From Oceanidesulfovibrio marinus (GTDB lineage: Bacteria; Desulfobacterota; Desulfovibrionia; Desulfovibrionales; Desulfovibrionaceae): a stretch of DNA of 64,000 nucleotides. The number at the start of each line of letters is the position of its first letter. Positions within the stretch are counted from its first letter, which is position 1. Shown piece by piece: positions 36,040 through 44,116 of the stretch. The notes beneath the pieces were generated by a model, which did not search any database, was not told where the DNA came from, and worked only from the letters and a program-made list of their open reading frames with translations. A program made the position numbers and the translations under genes. The stretch spans positions 2,697,322-2,761,321 of the forward strand of contig NZ_CP039543.1 in NCBI RefSeq assembly GCF_013085545.1, in the 5' to 3' direction.

Positions 36040-38019
36040 ATGAAAATCGGAGTCTTCGTTTGCCACTGCGGCTCGAACATCGCCGGCACCGTGGATACCG
36101 AAAAGGTCGCAGCCGCGGCGCGCAAGCTGCCCGGCGTGGCCTTTGCCACCGACACCATGTACGCCTGTTCGGAGCCCGGTCAGGAAGGCATTGTCGAGGC
36201 CGTCAAGGAGCACGGTCTGGACGGCGTCGTGGTGGCGAGCTGCACCCCCCGCATGCACGAGGCCACCTTCCGCCGCACGGTGGAGCGCGCCGGCCTGAAC
36301 CGCTATATGTTCGAAATGGCCAACATCCGCGAGCACGTCTCCTGGATTGGCAAGGATATGGACGCGAACACGAACAAAGCCGCCGAGCTGGTAGCCATGG
36401 CCGTTGCCAAGCTGCGCGAGGACCGGCTCCTGTTCCCCAAAAAGTTCGACATCAACAAGCGCGTGATGGTCCTGGGCGGCGGCGTGGCCGGCATCCAGGC
36501 CGCGCTGGACTGCGCTGACGGCGGTCTCGACGTCGTGCTCGTGGAAAAGACCACGACCATCGGCGGCAAGATGGCCAAGCTGGACAAGACCTTCCCCACG
36601 GTGGACTGCTCCAGCTGTATTCTGGGCCCCAAGATGGTGGACATCGCCCAGCACCCCAACATCACGCTCTACGCCGCGTCCGAAGTGGACGACGTTTCCG
36701 GCTACGTGGGCAACTTCAAGGTCGCCATCCGCAAGAAGCAGACGTACGTGGACTGGGACCTCTGCACGGGCTGCGGCCAGTGCATGGAGAAGTGTCCCAG
36801 CAAGAAGACGCCGGACGCGTTCAACGAGTTCATCGGCCCGACCACGGCCATCAACATCCCGTTCCCGCAGGCCATTCCCAAGAAGGCGTCCATCAACGCC
36901 GAGGCGTGCATCATGCTCACCAAGGGCAAGTGCGGGGCCTGCGCCAAGGTCTGTCCGGTGGAAGCCATCCGCTTCGACCAGCAGGAAGAGATCGTGCACG
37001 AGGAAGTGGGCGCCATTGTCGCGGCCACGGGCTACGACCTCTTTGACCACAGCAAGTACCCCGAGTACGGCGGCGGCCGCATCCCGGACGTGATCACCTC
37101 GATGCAGTACGAGCGGATGCTCTCGGCCTCCGGCCCCACGGGCGGCCACATCAAGCGGCCCTCCAACGGCGAGGAGCCCAAGAACGTGGTCTTCATCCAG
37201 TGTGTGGGCTCGCGCGACAAGTCCGTGGATCGGCCCTACTGCTCGGGCTTCTGCTGCATGTACACGGCCAAGCAGACCATCCTGACCAAGGACCACATCC
37301 CGGACTCCCAGTCCTACGTCTTTTATATGGACATCCGCTCGCCGGGCAAGAACTACGACGAGTTCACCCGCCGGGCCATGGAGCAGTACGGGGCGCGGTA
37401 CATCCGCGGCCGCGTGGCCCAGGTGTACGAGAAGGGCGACACCCTCATCGTGCGCGGCGCCGACACCCTGACCGGCACCTCCATCGAGGTGGAGGCGGAC
37501 CTGGTGGTCCTGGCCGTGGGCGCGGAATCCGCCAAGGGCGCGGCCCAGCTGGCCGAGAAGCTGCGCATCTCCTACGACACCTACGGCTTCTACATGGAGA
37601 GCCACCCCAAGCTGAAGCCGGTGGAGACCAACACGGCCGGCGTGTTCCTGGCCGGCTGTTGCCAGGGTCCCAAGGACATCCCGTCCTCGGTGGGCCAGGG
37701 CAGCGCCGCGGCGGCCAAGGTTCTGGCCATGTTCTCCAAGGATCAGCTGGAGAGCGATCCCCAGATCTCCCAGGTGGATATCAAGCGCTGCATCGGCTGC
37801 GGCAAGTGCATGAGCACCTGCCCCTTTGGCGCGATCAAGGAAATCGATTTCCGCGGCCAGAAAAAGGCCGAGGTCATCGAGACCGTGTGCCAGGGCTGCG
37901 GCCTGTGTACGGCCACGTGCCCACAAGGCGCCATCCAGCTGCAGCACTTCACCGATAACCAGATTCTCGCAGAGGTTACTTCGCTATGCCCCCCCTTGCT
38001 GGAAAAGAGCTTCGAATAG
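36040..38019 (+). CDS. hdrA: Heterodisulfide reductase subunit A-like flavoprotein
   Basis: 659 residues, AAGGAG upstream. It starts with the HdrA N-terminal domain (VFVCHCGSNIAGTVD), then a FAD fold (VMVLGGGVAGIQAALDCADG) with the GGKMAKLDKTFPTVDCSSC cluster loop. Further Cys groups are CTGCGQCMEKC, CGACAKVC, CIGCGKCMSTC and CQGCGLCTATC, so at least four ferredoxin-type clusters. HdrA is the flavin-based bifurcation site that links Flx, HdrBC and ferredoxin. The last 34 bp overlap flxD. Confidence 0.95.
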   Translation: MKIGVFVCHCGSNIAGTVDTEKVAAAARKLPGVAFATDTMYACSEPGQEGIVEAVKEHGLDGVVVASCTPRMHEATFRRTVERAGLNRYMFEMANIREHVSWIGKDMDANTNKAAELVAMAVAKLREDRLLFPKKFDINKRVMVLGGGVAGIQAALDCADGGLDVVLVEKTTTIGGKMAKLDKTFPTVDCSSCILGPKMVDIAQHPNITLYAASEVDDVSGYVGNFKVAIRKKQTYVDWDLCTGCGQCMEKCPSKKTPDAFNEFIGPTTAINIPFPQAIPKKASINAEACIMLTKGKCGACAKVCPVEAIRFDQQEEIVHEEVGAIVAATGYDLFDHSKYPEYGGGRIPDVITSMQYERMLSASGPTGGHIKRPSNGEEPKNVVFIQCVGSRDKSVDRPYCSGFCCMYTAKQTILTKDHIPDSQSYVFYMDIRSPGKNYDEFTRRAMEQYGARYIRGRVAQVYEKGDTLIVRGADTLTGTSIEVEADLVVLAVGAESAKGAAQLAEKLRISYDTYGFYMESHPKLKPVETNTAGVFLAGCCQGPKDIPSSVGQGSAAAAKVLAMFSKDQLESDPQISQVDIKRCIGCGKCMSTCPFGAIKEIDFRGQKKAEVIETVCQGCGLCTATCPQGAIQLQHFTDNQILAEVTSLCPPLLEKSFE

Positions 38020-38501
38020 TCGGCTTCCTGTGCAACTGGTGCTCGTACGGCGGCGCGGACACGGCAGGCGTGGGCCGGTTTTCCCAGCCCACGGACCTGC
38101 GCATCATCCGGGTCCCCTGCTCCGGCCGTATCGATCCGCTGTTCATCCTGCGGACGTTCATGAACGGGGCCGACGGCGTACTGGTCTCGGGCTGCCACCC
38201 GCGTGACTGCCATTACTCCGAGGGCAACCTCTATGCCCGCCGCCGGCTGGAAATCCTCCAGCGGCTGATGCCCTTCATCGGCATCGAGCCGGAGCGGTTC
38301 TCCTACACCTGGGTCTCGGCCTCGGAAGGCCAGCGCTGGCAGAAGGTTGTCGGCACCTTCACCGACGAGATCCACGCCATCGGACCGGCCAAGCCCTTCG
38401 GCGTCTCCATGGAGCAGCTGGAGAAGCAGATGGCCGGCGTGCTGGCCAGCCCCGAGAACGCAGGCGCAGAGAAGCAGGAGGTGGAACGTGCCGCATCTTG
38501 A
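37986..38501 (+). CDS. flxD: FlxD, MvhD-like [2Fe-2S] protein
   Basis: 171 residues, overlapping hdrA by 34 bp. It has the MvhD/HdrD pattern: CNWCSYGGADTAG at residues 16-28, the CSGRIDP segment and GCHPRDCHYSEGN near 66-78, giving the cysteines for a [2Fe-2S] cluster. MvhD docks on HdrA and feeds it electrons; here the donor is the FlxABC module instead of a hydrogenase. Confidence 0.93.
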   Translation: MPPLAGKELRIVGFLCNWCSYGGADTAGVGRFSQPTDLRIIRVPCSGRIDPLFILRTFMNGADGVLVSGCHPRDCHYSEGNLYARRRLEILQRLMPFIGIEPERFSYTWVSASEGQRWQKVVGTFTDEIHAIGPAKPFGVSMEQLEKQMAGVLASPENAGAEKQEVERAAS

Positions 38502-39447
38502 TGAACTCAAATCCGCCATCAAAGAGCGCCTGCCGGAGCTGGACTTCGTTATCGGCTGGGGCCGCGGGTTCGATCCCATTCACGCCACCCCGCTGTTCAT
38601 GCGGACAGAGGCCGACGTGGACAAGCTGGAGTGGGGTCCCCTGAACGTGCACAACACCGCCACCTACCTGCCCAGCCTGCGCGGCAAGAAGGTGGGCGTG
38701 GTGGTCAAGGGCTGCGACAGCCGCTCCGTGGTCCAGCTGATGCAGGAAAACCTCATCGATCGCGAGGACCTCGTGATCTTCGGCATGCCCTGCACCGGCG
38801 TGGTCGATCTCACCAAAATCAAGAACGCCGTGGGCGACCTCGGCATGGTCCGCGACGTGCAGATCTCCGGCGACACCATCACGGTGACGGCCGGCGGGAA
38901 GGAGCACGCCCTGGCCCTGGCCGACGTGCTCAACAACAAGTGCACGGTCTGCCAGTACCACAACGCCGTGCTCTCCGACGTCTTTGTGGGCGAGCCCATC
39001 GAGCCCAGCGTGCCCGAGGACCAGGTCTACGCCGACATCCTGGAGTTCGAAGAGCAGACCCCGGCCGAGCGCATGGCCTTCTGGGAATCGCAGATGAATC
39101 GCTGCATCCGCTGCTACGCCTGCCGCAACGCCTGCCCCATGTGCGTGTGCCGCGACCACTGCGTGGCCCAGAGCCGCGATCCCAACTGGCTCTCCCAGCG
39201 CCACGACGTGGGCGAGAAGATGATGTTCCAGCTCATCCACGCCATGCACCTGGCCGGCCGCTGCACCGAGTGCGGCGAGTGCGAACGCGCCTGCCCGGTG
39301 GACATCCCCCTCGTGCGCCTGAAAAAGAAGATCAACAAGGAAATCAAGGAGCTCTTCGACTATCAGGCCGGCATCGACCCCGAAGCCACGCCGCCGCTGC
39401 TCGCCTTCAAGGTGGAGGAGCAGAACATCCGAGAGAGGGAGTGGTAA
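38488..39447 (+). CDS. flxC: FlxC, ferredoxin-like subunit with FrhB-type N-terminal domain
   Basis: The best start is the GTG at 38488, preceded by AGGAGGTG, giving VPHLDELKSAIKERLPELDF and 319 residues; it overlaps the flxD end by 14 bp. The N-terminal part resembles the coenzyme F420 hydrogenase beta family (VVVKGCDSRSVVQLMQE, FGMPCTGVVDL). The C-terminal part holds Cys groups CIRCYACRNACPMCVC and CTECGECERACP for two [4Fe-4S] clusters. It passes electrons from the NADH-oxidising FlxA side toward FlxD and HdrA. Confidence 0.9.
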   Translation: MPHLDELKSAIKERLPELDFVIGWGRGFDPIHATPLFMRTEADVDKLEWGPLNVHNTATYLPSLRGKKVGVVVKGCDSRSVVQLMQENLIDREDLVIFGMPCTGVVDLTKIKNAVGDLGMVRDVQISGDTITVTAGGKEHALALADVLNNKCTVCQYHNAVLSDVFVGEPIEPSVPEDQVYADILEFEEQTPAERMAFWESQMNRCIRCYACRNACPMCVCRDHCVAQSRDPNWLSQRHDVGEKMMFQLIHAMHLAGRCTECGECERACPVDIPLVRLKKKINKEIKELFDYQAGIDPEATPPLLAFKVEEQNIREREW

Positions 39448-39451
39448 TTCC

Positions 39452-40510
39452 ATGAATTCCAAATACATTCCCGCAGACAAGCTCACCGCCTGGCTCGACG
39501 GGCTCGCCGCGGACAACCGCGTGCTGGTTCCGGTGGTGGAGAACGGCTCCATCGTCTTCCGCCCGCGCGAGGCCGGCTCCGATACGCCGCTGGAGCTCGA
39601 AAAGCAGGCCACGGTGCCGCCCAAGAACGCGGTCTTCCCGGCCAGCGAGCCCCTGCTTACCTTCAGCTACCAGAAGCACGAGGACGAGCCCGAGAAGGTG
39701 GACGTGAGCGTGCAGCCCACCATCAACGCCCAGCCCACCGTGGTCTTTGGCTGCCGCCCCTGCGACGCACGCGGCTTCACCATCTTCGACAACGTCTACG
39801 GCGCCGACATCTATTACGAATCCCGGCGCGAGAAGACGGCCTTCATCTCCCAGGTCTGCAAGGAAACCGCCAACACCTGCTTCTGCCACTGGACAGGCGA
39901 AGGCCCGGCGGATTCCCGCGGCAGCGACGTGCTCGCCGTGCCCGTGGACGCGGGCTATGTGCTCGAACCCGTTACGGAAAAGGGCGAAGGCCTGCTGACC
40001 TCCTCCCTGCTCGCCGACGCATCCAAAGAGCAGCAGGACGCCGCGGCCCAGATGAAGAAGGACGCCCGCGAACAGCTCGGCGAGGCCGTGGACGTGAGCG
40101 AGGCCCGCGGAGCCCTGCTGGCGCTCTTCGACAACATGGAGTTCTGGGAGGACGTCTCGGCCAAGTGCATCAGCTGCGGGGCCTGCACCTACCTCTGCCC
40201 CACCTGCTACTGCTTCAACATCACGGACGAGACCTGCGGCTCGCAGGGCCACCGCGTGCGCTCCTGGGACAACTGCATGTCCTACCTCTTCACCCTGGAG
40301 GGCAGCGGCCACAACCCCAGGCCCACCAAGGCCCACCGCCTGAAGAACCGCGTCGGTCACAAGTTCAGCTACTACCCCGGCCTGCATGACGGGCTCATCG
40401 CCTGTTGCGGCTGCGGCCGGTGCATCAAGAGCTGTCCGGTCAGCGTGGACATCCGCGAGATCGTCCAGCGCGCCATCGAGACCGCTGCCGCAGAAACCAA
40501 GGCCAGTTAG
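39452..40510 (+). CDS. flxB: FlxB, AsrA-like iron-sulfur subunit
   Basis: 352 residues. It resembles subunit A of anaerobic sulfite reductase: FGCRPCDARGFTIFDNVY near residues 94-111, then Cys groups CISCGACTYLCPTCYCF near 240-256 and CCGCGRCIKSCPVSVD near 317-332 for two [4Fe-4S] clusters. There is no sulfite-binding subunit nearby, which supports FlxB rather than AsrA. It lies 4 bp after flxC, in the same operon. Confidence 0.92.
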   Translation: MNSKYIPADKLTAWLDGLAADNRVLVPVVENGSIVFRPREAGSDTPLELEKQATVPPKNAVFPASEPLLTFSYQKHEDEPEKVDVSVQPTINAQPTVVFGCRPCDARGFTIFDNVYGADIYYESRREKTAFISQVCKETANTCFCHWTGEGPADSRGSDVLAVPVDAGYVLEPVTEKGEGLLTSSLLADASKEQQDAAAQMKKDAREQLGEAVDVSEARGALLALFDNMEFWEDVSAKCISCGACTYLCPTCYCFNITDETCGSQGHRVRSWDNCMSYLFTLEGSGHNPRPTKAHRLKNRVGHKFSYYPGLHDGLIACCGCGRCIKSCPVSVDIREIVQRAIETAAAETKAS

Positions 40511-40522
40511 AGGACGCCACCG

Positions 40523-41368
40523 ATGATGACGAACATGCCTGAGAAAAACCTGTATCTCCCGGAGATCGCCACCATTCAGGAGGTCATCCAGGAGACCCCG
40601 AATATCAAAACCTTCCGCGTGATCCTCGACGACGAGGAAAAAATGCGGGAGTTCACCTACGAGCCCGGACAGGTCGGACAGCTCTCCGTCTTCGGCGTGG
40701 GCGAGTCCACCTTTGTCATCAACTCGCCGCCAACCCGCAAAGAGTACCTCCAGTTCAGCGTCATGCGCGTGGGCGAGCTCACCAGCAAGCTCCACCAGCT
40801 CTCGGCCGGCGACAAGATCGGCGTGCGCGCCCCCCTGGGCAACTACTTCCCCTACGAGTCCATGAAAGGGAAGAACATCGTCTTCATCGGCGGCGGCATC
40901 GGCATGGCCCCCTTGCGCACCCTCATGCTCTTCATGCTCGACAACCGCGCCGACTACGGCGACATCTCCCTGCTCTACGGCGCGCGCAGCCCGCAGGACA
41001 TGGCCTTCCAGTACGAGCTGCCCGAATGGCTGGAGCGCAAGGACCTCAATACCGTGCTCACCATTGACAACCCGTCCGAAGGCTGGGAGCACACCGTGGG
41101 ACTCATCCCCAACGTGCTCCTGGAAATGGAGCCCAGCGCCGAGAACACCGTGGCCGTCACCTGCGGCCCGCCCATCATGATCAAGTTCACCATGCAGGCG
41201 CTCAAAAAGCTCAAGTTCGAGGACACCCAGATCATCACCACCCTGGAAAAACGCATGAAATGCGGCGTGGGCATCTGTGGCCGCTGCAACATCGGCGACA
41301 AGTATGTCTGTGTGGACGGCCCTGTCTTCACCGCGGCCGAGCTGGGCGAACTTCCCAACGAGCTGTAA
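40523..41368 (+). CDS. flxA: FlxA, NAD(P)H-binding flavoprotein (AsrB/ferredoxin-NADP reductase type)
   Basis: 281 residues. The N-terminal FAD barrel has TFVINSPPTRKEY; the nucleotide fold has VFIGGGIGMAPLRTLM near 116-131 and AVTCGPPIMIKF near 210-221. A C-terminal [2Fe-2S] motif, CGVGICGRCNIGDKYVC, is near 246-262. It is the NADH entry point of the Flx-Hdr complex. Two adjacent ATG codons are possible starts; GAGGA lies 8-10 bp before the first. Confidence 0.94.
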   Translation: MMTNMPEKNLYLPEIATIQEVIQETPNIKTFRVILDDEEKMREFTYEPGQVGQLSVFGVGESTFVINSPPTRKEYLQFSVMRVGELTSKLHQLSAGDKIGVRAPLGNYFPYESMKGKNIVFIGGGIGMAPLRTLMLFMLDNRADYGDISLLYGARSPQDMAFQYELPEWLERKDLNTVLTIDNPSEGWEHTVGLIPNVLLEMEPSAENTVAVTCGPPIMIKFTMQALKKLKFEDTQIITTLEKRMKCGVGICGRCNIGDKYVCVDGPVFTAAELGELPNEL

Positions 41369-41392
41369 GCCAGCGCGAGAAAAGGAACGCAC

Positions 41393-41866
41393 ATGAAGTT
41401 CTTCAAAGCCAACGAGGTGGCCCAGGCCGCCGTGGAAATAGAACGAAAAGGCCAGGCCTTCTACCGCAACGTGGCCAATGCCGCCTCGGCACAGGCCGCC
41501 CGTGATCTCTTCACCTTCATGGCCGGCGAAGAGGCCAAGCACGAGGCGATCTTCCAGGCCCTCAAAAACCGCCTCGGCGAAATCGAAATGCCGGCCTACT
41601 CCAATGCCAATGAGTACCAGGAGTACCTCGAAGCGCTCATCGACTCACACGCCCTGTTCAGCGGCGGCATCGCAGAACGCCTGGCCTCCGAAGCCAGCGA
41701 CATGGTCACCGCCGTGAACATCGCCCTCGCCTTCGAAAAAGATACACTGCTCTTCTTCCTGGAAATGAAAGAACTCGTCCCGGACTCCGAAAAACCCATG
41801 GTCCAGAAATGCATCGAGGAAGAACGCTCCCACATGCGCATGCTCCACGGGCTTTTGAAGGACTAG
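41393..41866 (+). CDS. Ferritin-like diiron domain protein (rubrerythrin type)
   Basis: 157 residues without a rubredoxin domain. A four-helix bundle with two E-x(2)-H type ligand sets is suggested by EIERKGQAFYRN, GEEAKHEAIFQ, FEKDTLLFFLEM and IEEERSHMRML. Such proteins reduce peroxide or handle iron in anaerobes. AAGGAAC lies before the ATG, 24 bp after flxA, so it may be co-transcribed with the Flx-Hdr genes and give them protection against oxygen. Confidence 0.85.
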   Translation: MKFFKANEVAQAAVEIERKGQAFYRNVANAASAQAARDLFTFMAGEEAKHEAIFQALKNRLGEIEMPAYSNANEYQEYLEALIDSHALFSGGIAERLASEASDMVTAVNIALAFEKDTLLFFLEMKELVPDSEKPMVQKCIEEERSHMRMLHGLLKD

Positions 41867-41929
41867 GCAGCCGGCAGCAGACAGGCGAACACGGTGGAGA
41901 CGCGCAGCATCGCGACATGAGTAACTGAC

Positions 41930-42375
41930 ATGAAACAGACCATGTGCATCGATGTGGGCGAAAACCACGACACATTTTGCGGCGAATCCCAGGCATATCC
42001 GCAAAAAGGTCAGGGGGGCATCGGCGCGGCCACGTTTGGTGGCTATCGTGGCTGCGCCATAATGCGGCCCGTACGTAACGCGGCATGCGTCCTCCCGGGA
42101 TCGGGCCTGAACGCCGATACACATTTCGATCTGCCCACGACTTTTGCGGCCAGGATCGACGGCATCAACGCCATGCTCGGCTTGCAACTGACCACGGACG
42201 TCGCCATTGCGTCCGGCAAGTGCCTCCTCAGAAGGACGAGCAGACTCGAAGAGACGCTCGCCAGCATGGCGTTCCAAAAAGCGTACCCGTCGAGGCGCTG
42301 GATCAGAACATCCGCCTTATTCAGCCCTCCATCCTCCACATGGGGAAGGGACCGTCGGGGCCCCTTCCCCATTAA
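41930..42375 (+). pseudogene. Possible frameshifted small gene
   Basis: An ATG-started frame (MKQTMCIDVGENHDTF...) with plausible coding character in its middle (DLPTTFAARIDGINAMLGLQ, SRLEETLASMAFQK) seems to shift at a run of five A near 42272-42280. In the next frame the sequence goes on plausibly (VPVEALDQNIRLIQPSILH) to a TAA at 42373. One extra A would restore about 147 codons. I recognise no family. It could be a decayed gene, a sequencing error or chance. The rest of 41867-42401 holds only the hairpin at 42340-42372. Confidence 0.3.
42340..42372 (+). terminator. 11-bp inverted repeat before the orphan gene
   Basis: ATGGGGAAGGG (42340-42350) and CCCTTCCCCAT (42362-42372) are perfect complements with an 11-nt GC-rich loop. 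No T-run follows (TAAAC), so it is a possible terminator for upstream transcription. Confidence 0.5.
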
Positions 42376-42401
42376 ACAGCCCAATTGAGGGGTTCGAGCC
42401 A

Positions 42402-43094
42402 ATGCGCATGCCCCTTCTCGACACCCCCCTCCCGCCCGGCGACGCCCTTGCGTCCGACAGCGTGGCCCGCGTTGCGCTGCAGACTAGGCGTCCGCAGGAC
42501 TTCGAGCTCCTGCTCCAGGGCGGCTTCCTGGTCATCTGCGAGTCGGGCTGCTCCGTGCGCGAGTTCCTCTGCATGCAGATGGGAGTCTGCGGCGACTACA
42601 CCCAGATCCGCATCCAGACGATTTTCCTGAATGGCAAGCCCGTGGACGACCTCGACACGGCCATCGTGAACCCGGACGACCATCTCGCCTTTTCCGCGGC
42701 CATGCCCGGCGTTGTCGGCGCCACCATGCGCCGCGGCGGCTACTACGCGCCCATGCGCGAAGGCATTTCCCTGAACGCGCCGGACGACGTGGAGACCACA
42801 AGCGGTCCCGAGTGCTTCGTCCATGTGCGTCTGTTCAACTTTCTCGCACGCGAGCTTGCCAGCACGTTTCTGCGCCGGGGGCTTTTCGTGCGCGGCGAAC
42901 GATTCCTGGAATTTCTGCACAACCGGCAGCCAGCCTTTTACGAAGGCATCGGCAGAGCCTCGTGCAACGAAAAGGACATGCCCCCGACGGCGCTGGCGGA
43001 GCGTCTGGCAGCGTTGCCCGCCATGGACGCCGTTTTTGTCCAGATCTGCGAGGAACTTGCCGACGTCGCATCGGCGCCGGCAGTCCAACAATGA
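42402..43094 (+). CDS. Uncharacterised protein, possible beta-grasp N-terminal region
   Basis: The best start is the ATG at 42402 (GAGGGG upstream; a second ATG two codons later), giving 230 residues. I do not recognise the family. Residues 45-107 alternate beta-type strands and end in TIFLNGKPVDD...NPDDHLAFSAAMPGVVGAT, which looks like a beta-grasp (ThiS/MoaD-like) fold, but no C-terminal GG follows as a processed tail. The second half is alpha-helical (LFNFLARELASTFLRRG) with Cys at about 135. It ends 10 bp before the TrfA-like gene, so the two are probably translated from one message. Confidence 0.6.
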   Translation: MRMPLLDTPLPPGDALASDSVARVALQTRRPQDFELLLQGGFLVICESGCSVREFLCMQMGVCGDYTQIRIQTIFLNGKPVDDLDTAIVNPDDHLAFSAAMPGVVGATMRRGGYYAPMREGISLNAPDDVETTSGPECFVHVRLFNFLARELASTFLRRGLFVRGERFLEFLHNRQPAFYEGIGRASCNEKDMPPTALAERLAALPAMDAVFVQICEELADVASAPAVQQ

Positions 43095-43104
43095 GGAAAG
43101 AGCC

Positions 43105-43995
43105 ATGTTCAGCACGTTTTTACCGTTCCACGATCCGGAAGATACCGCTGCCGTCGGCCCTCTGGCTCTGAACAGCCAGGACTTCTTCGAGACGTCGCCC
43201 GTCTCCTTCAACGTGCAAAAGCCCATACGCTACTTTGTCTCCAGCCTGTTCAGCGCCGGAACCGGACACCGCGAGCTGGTCCGCGAGGCTCCGCTCGCCA
43301 GCCTGTCCCGGAGCAAACGCTACACATACAGCGGCGCGCCCCTTGACCAGTTCGATCTCGACGTGCTGCTGCACTGCACCGCCGCGGCGGGCAGCTCCCG
43401 CAGGCGCGGCGCCTGGACCGAGCACGCCCAGCTCGTCAGGACGCTGGGCAAGCGCAACGACGCGGCCACCCGCAAACGCGTGTGCGAAAGCCTGGCCCGG
43501 CTGCAGGAGTGCACCATCGGCATCGAGGGCGACGGCTACCGCTATATGACCCGACTGGTGAACCGCGCCCTGCTGGACGAGGGAGCAGGCGCGAGCCTGG
43601 TGGAGGTCAACAGCGACTTCGCCGACTCCATCCGCTCCATGCGCGGGCTGGATCTGCTGATGCAGGAACGCCGCGCCATGGGCGCCAACGGCCTGGCCAA
43701 ATGGCTGCACGGCGTGCTCTGGATCATCCCTGCCGGCTTCTCCTCCAACTTCGCCACCCTGAGCGAGCTGTGCGGTATGCGCAGCACCAGCTCCCACGGC
43801 TTCCGGACGCGCTGTCTCGGCGCCCTGGATCTGCTGGTGACCAACGGCGTGGTGACCGAGTACTCGGTGGAGGACTCCGGCGGTCTCTATGTTTCGGGCC
43901 GGCGCAACAACACCCGCGCCAACGCCTGCGGCTTTTTCTCTTTACCGGATACCCAGCGTGGCTGCTCTAGGGAAACGGTATGCGCGCATGCCTAA
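43105..43995 (+). CDS. TrfA-like plasmid replication initiator protein
   Basis: 296 residues; the ATG at 43105 follows GAGGAAAG. Several segments match the TrfA family of broad-host-range plasmids in order and spacing: YTYSGAPLDQFDLDVLLH (residues 74-90), LVRTLGKRNDAATRKRV (110-126), LLMQERRAMGANGLAKWLHG (184-203) and FATLSELCGMRS (216-227), with a likely winged helix in the last part. TrfA binds iterons and recruits the helicase. I see no iteron array, partition or mobilisation gene within reach, so this is either a chromosomal cousin with a new role or a remnant of an integrated element. Confidence 0.7.
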   Translation: MFSTFLPFHDPEDTAAVGPLALNSQDFFETSPVSFNVQKPIRYFVSSLFSAGTGHRELVREAPLASLSRSKRYTYSGAPLDQFDLDVLLHCTAAAGSSRRRGAWTEHAQLVRTLGKRNDAATRKRVCESLARLQECTIGIEGDGYRYMTRLVNRALLDEGAGASLVEVNSDFADSIRSMRGLDLLMQERRAMGANGLAKWLHGVLWIIPAGFSSNFATLSELCGMRSTSSHGFRTRCLGALDLLVTNGVVTEYSVEDSGGLYVSGRRNNTRANACGFFSLPDTQRGCSRETVCAHA

Positions 43996-44008
43996 GCATG
44001 CCGCACTT

Positions 44009-44064
44009 CAGGAACCGTACGGTGCGCTCCGGAATCAAGTGCCGGAGTCGCGCCGTACGTCCTG
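44009..44064 (+). promoter_or_regulatory. Long imperfect stem-loop between the TrfA-like gene and nadB
   Basis: The segment starting CAGGAACCGTACGGTGCG (44009) and the one ending CGCCGTACGTCCTG (44064) are almost fully complementary over about 23 positions, with inner arms CTCCGG and CCGGAG and the loop AATCAAGTG. It ends 52 bp before nadB. It may be a terminator of the TrfA-like gene or a leader structure. Confidence 0.5.
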
Positions 44065-44116
44065 TGGAGAATCTCCAGATGCGAGCTCGACACTGAGCCG
44101 CAGAGACGCCTAGCGC

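Noticed and set aside
35794-37947. Open frame of 717 codons on the minus strand across hdrA
   Set aside because: Same kind of artefact; hdrA on the plus strand has all cluster and flavin motifs.
40523-41368. Anaerobic sulfite reductase AsrAB for the genes at 39452 and 40523
   Set aside because: No sirohaem-binding AsrC gene follows, and the neighbours are hdrCBA, flxD and flxC, so FlxB and FlxA fit better.
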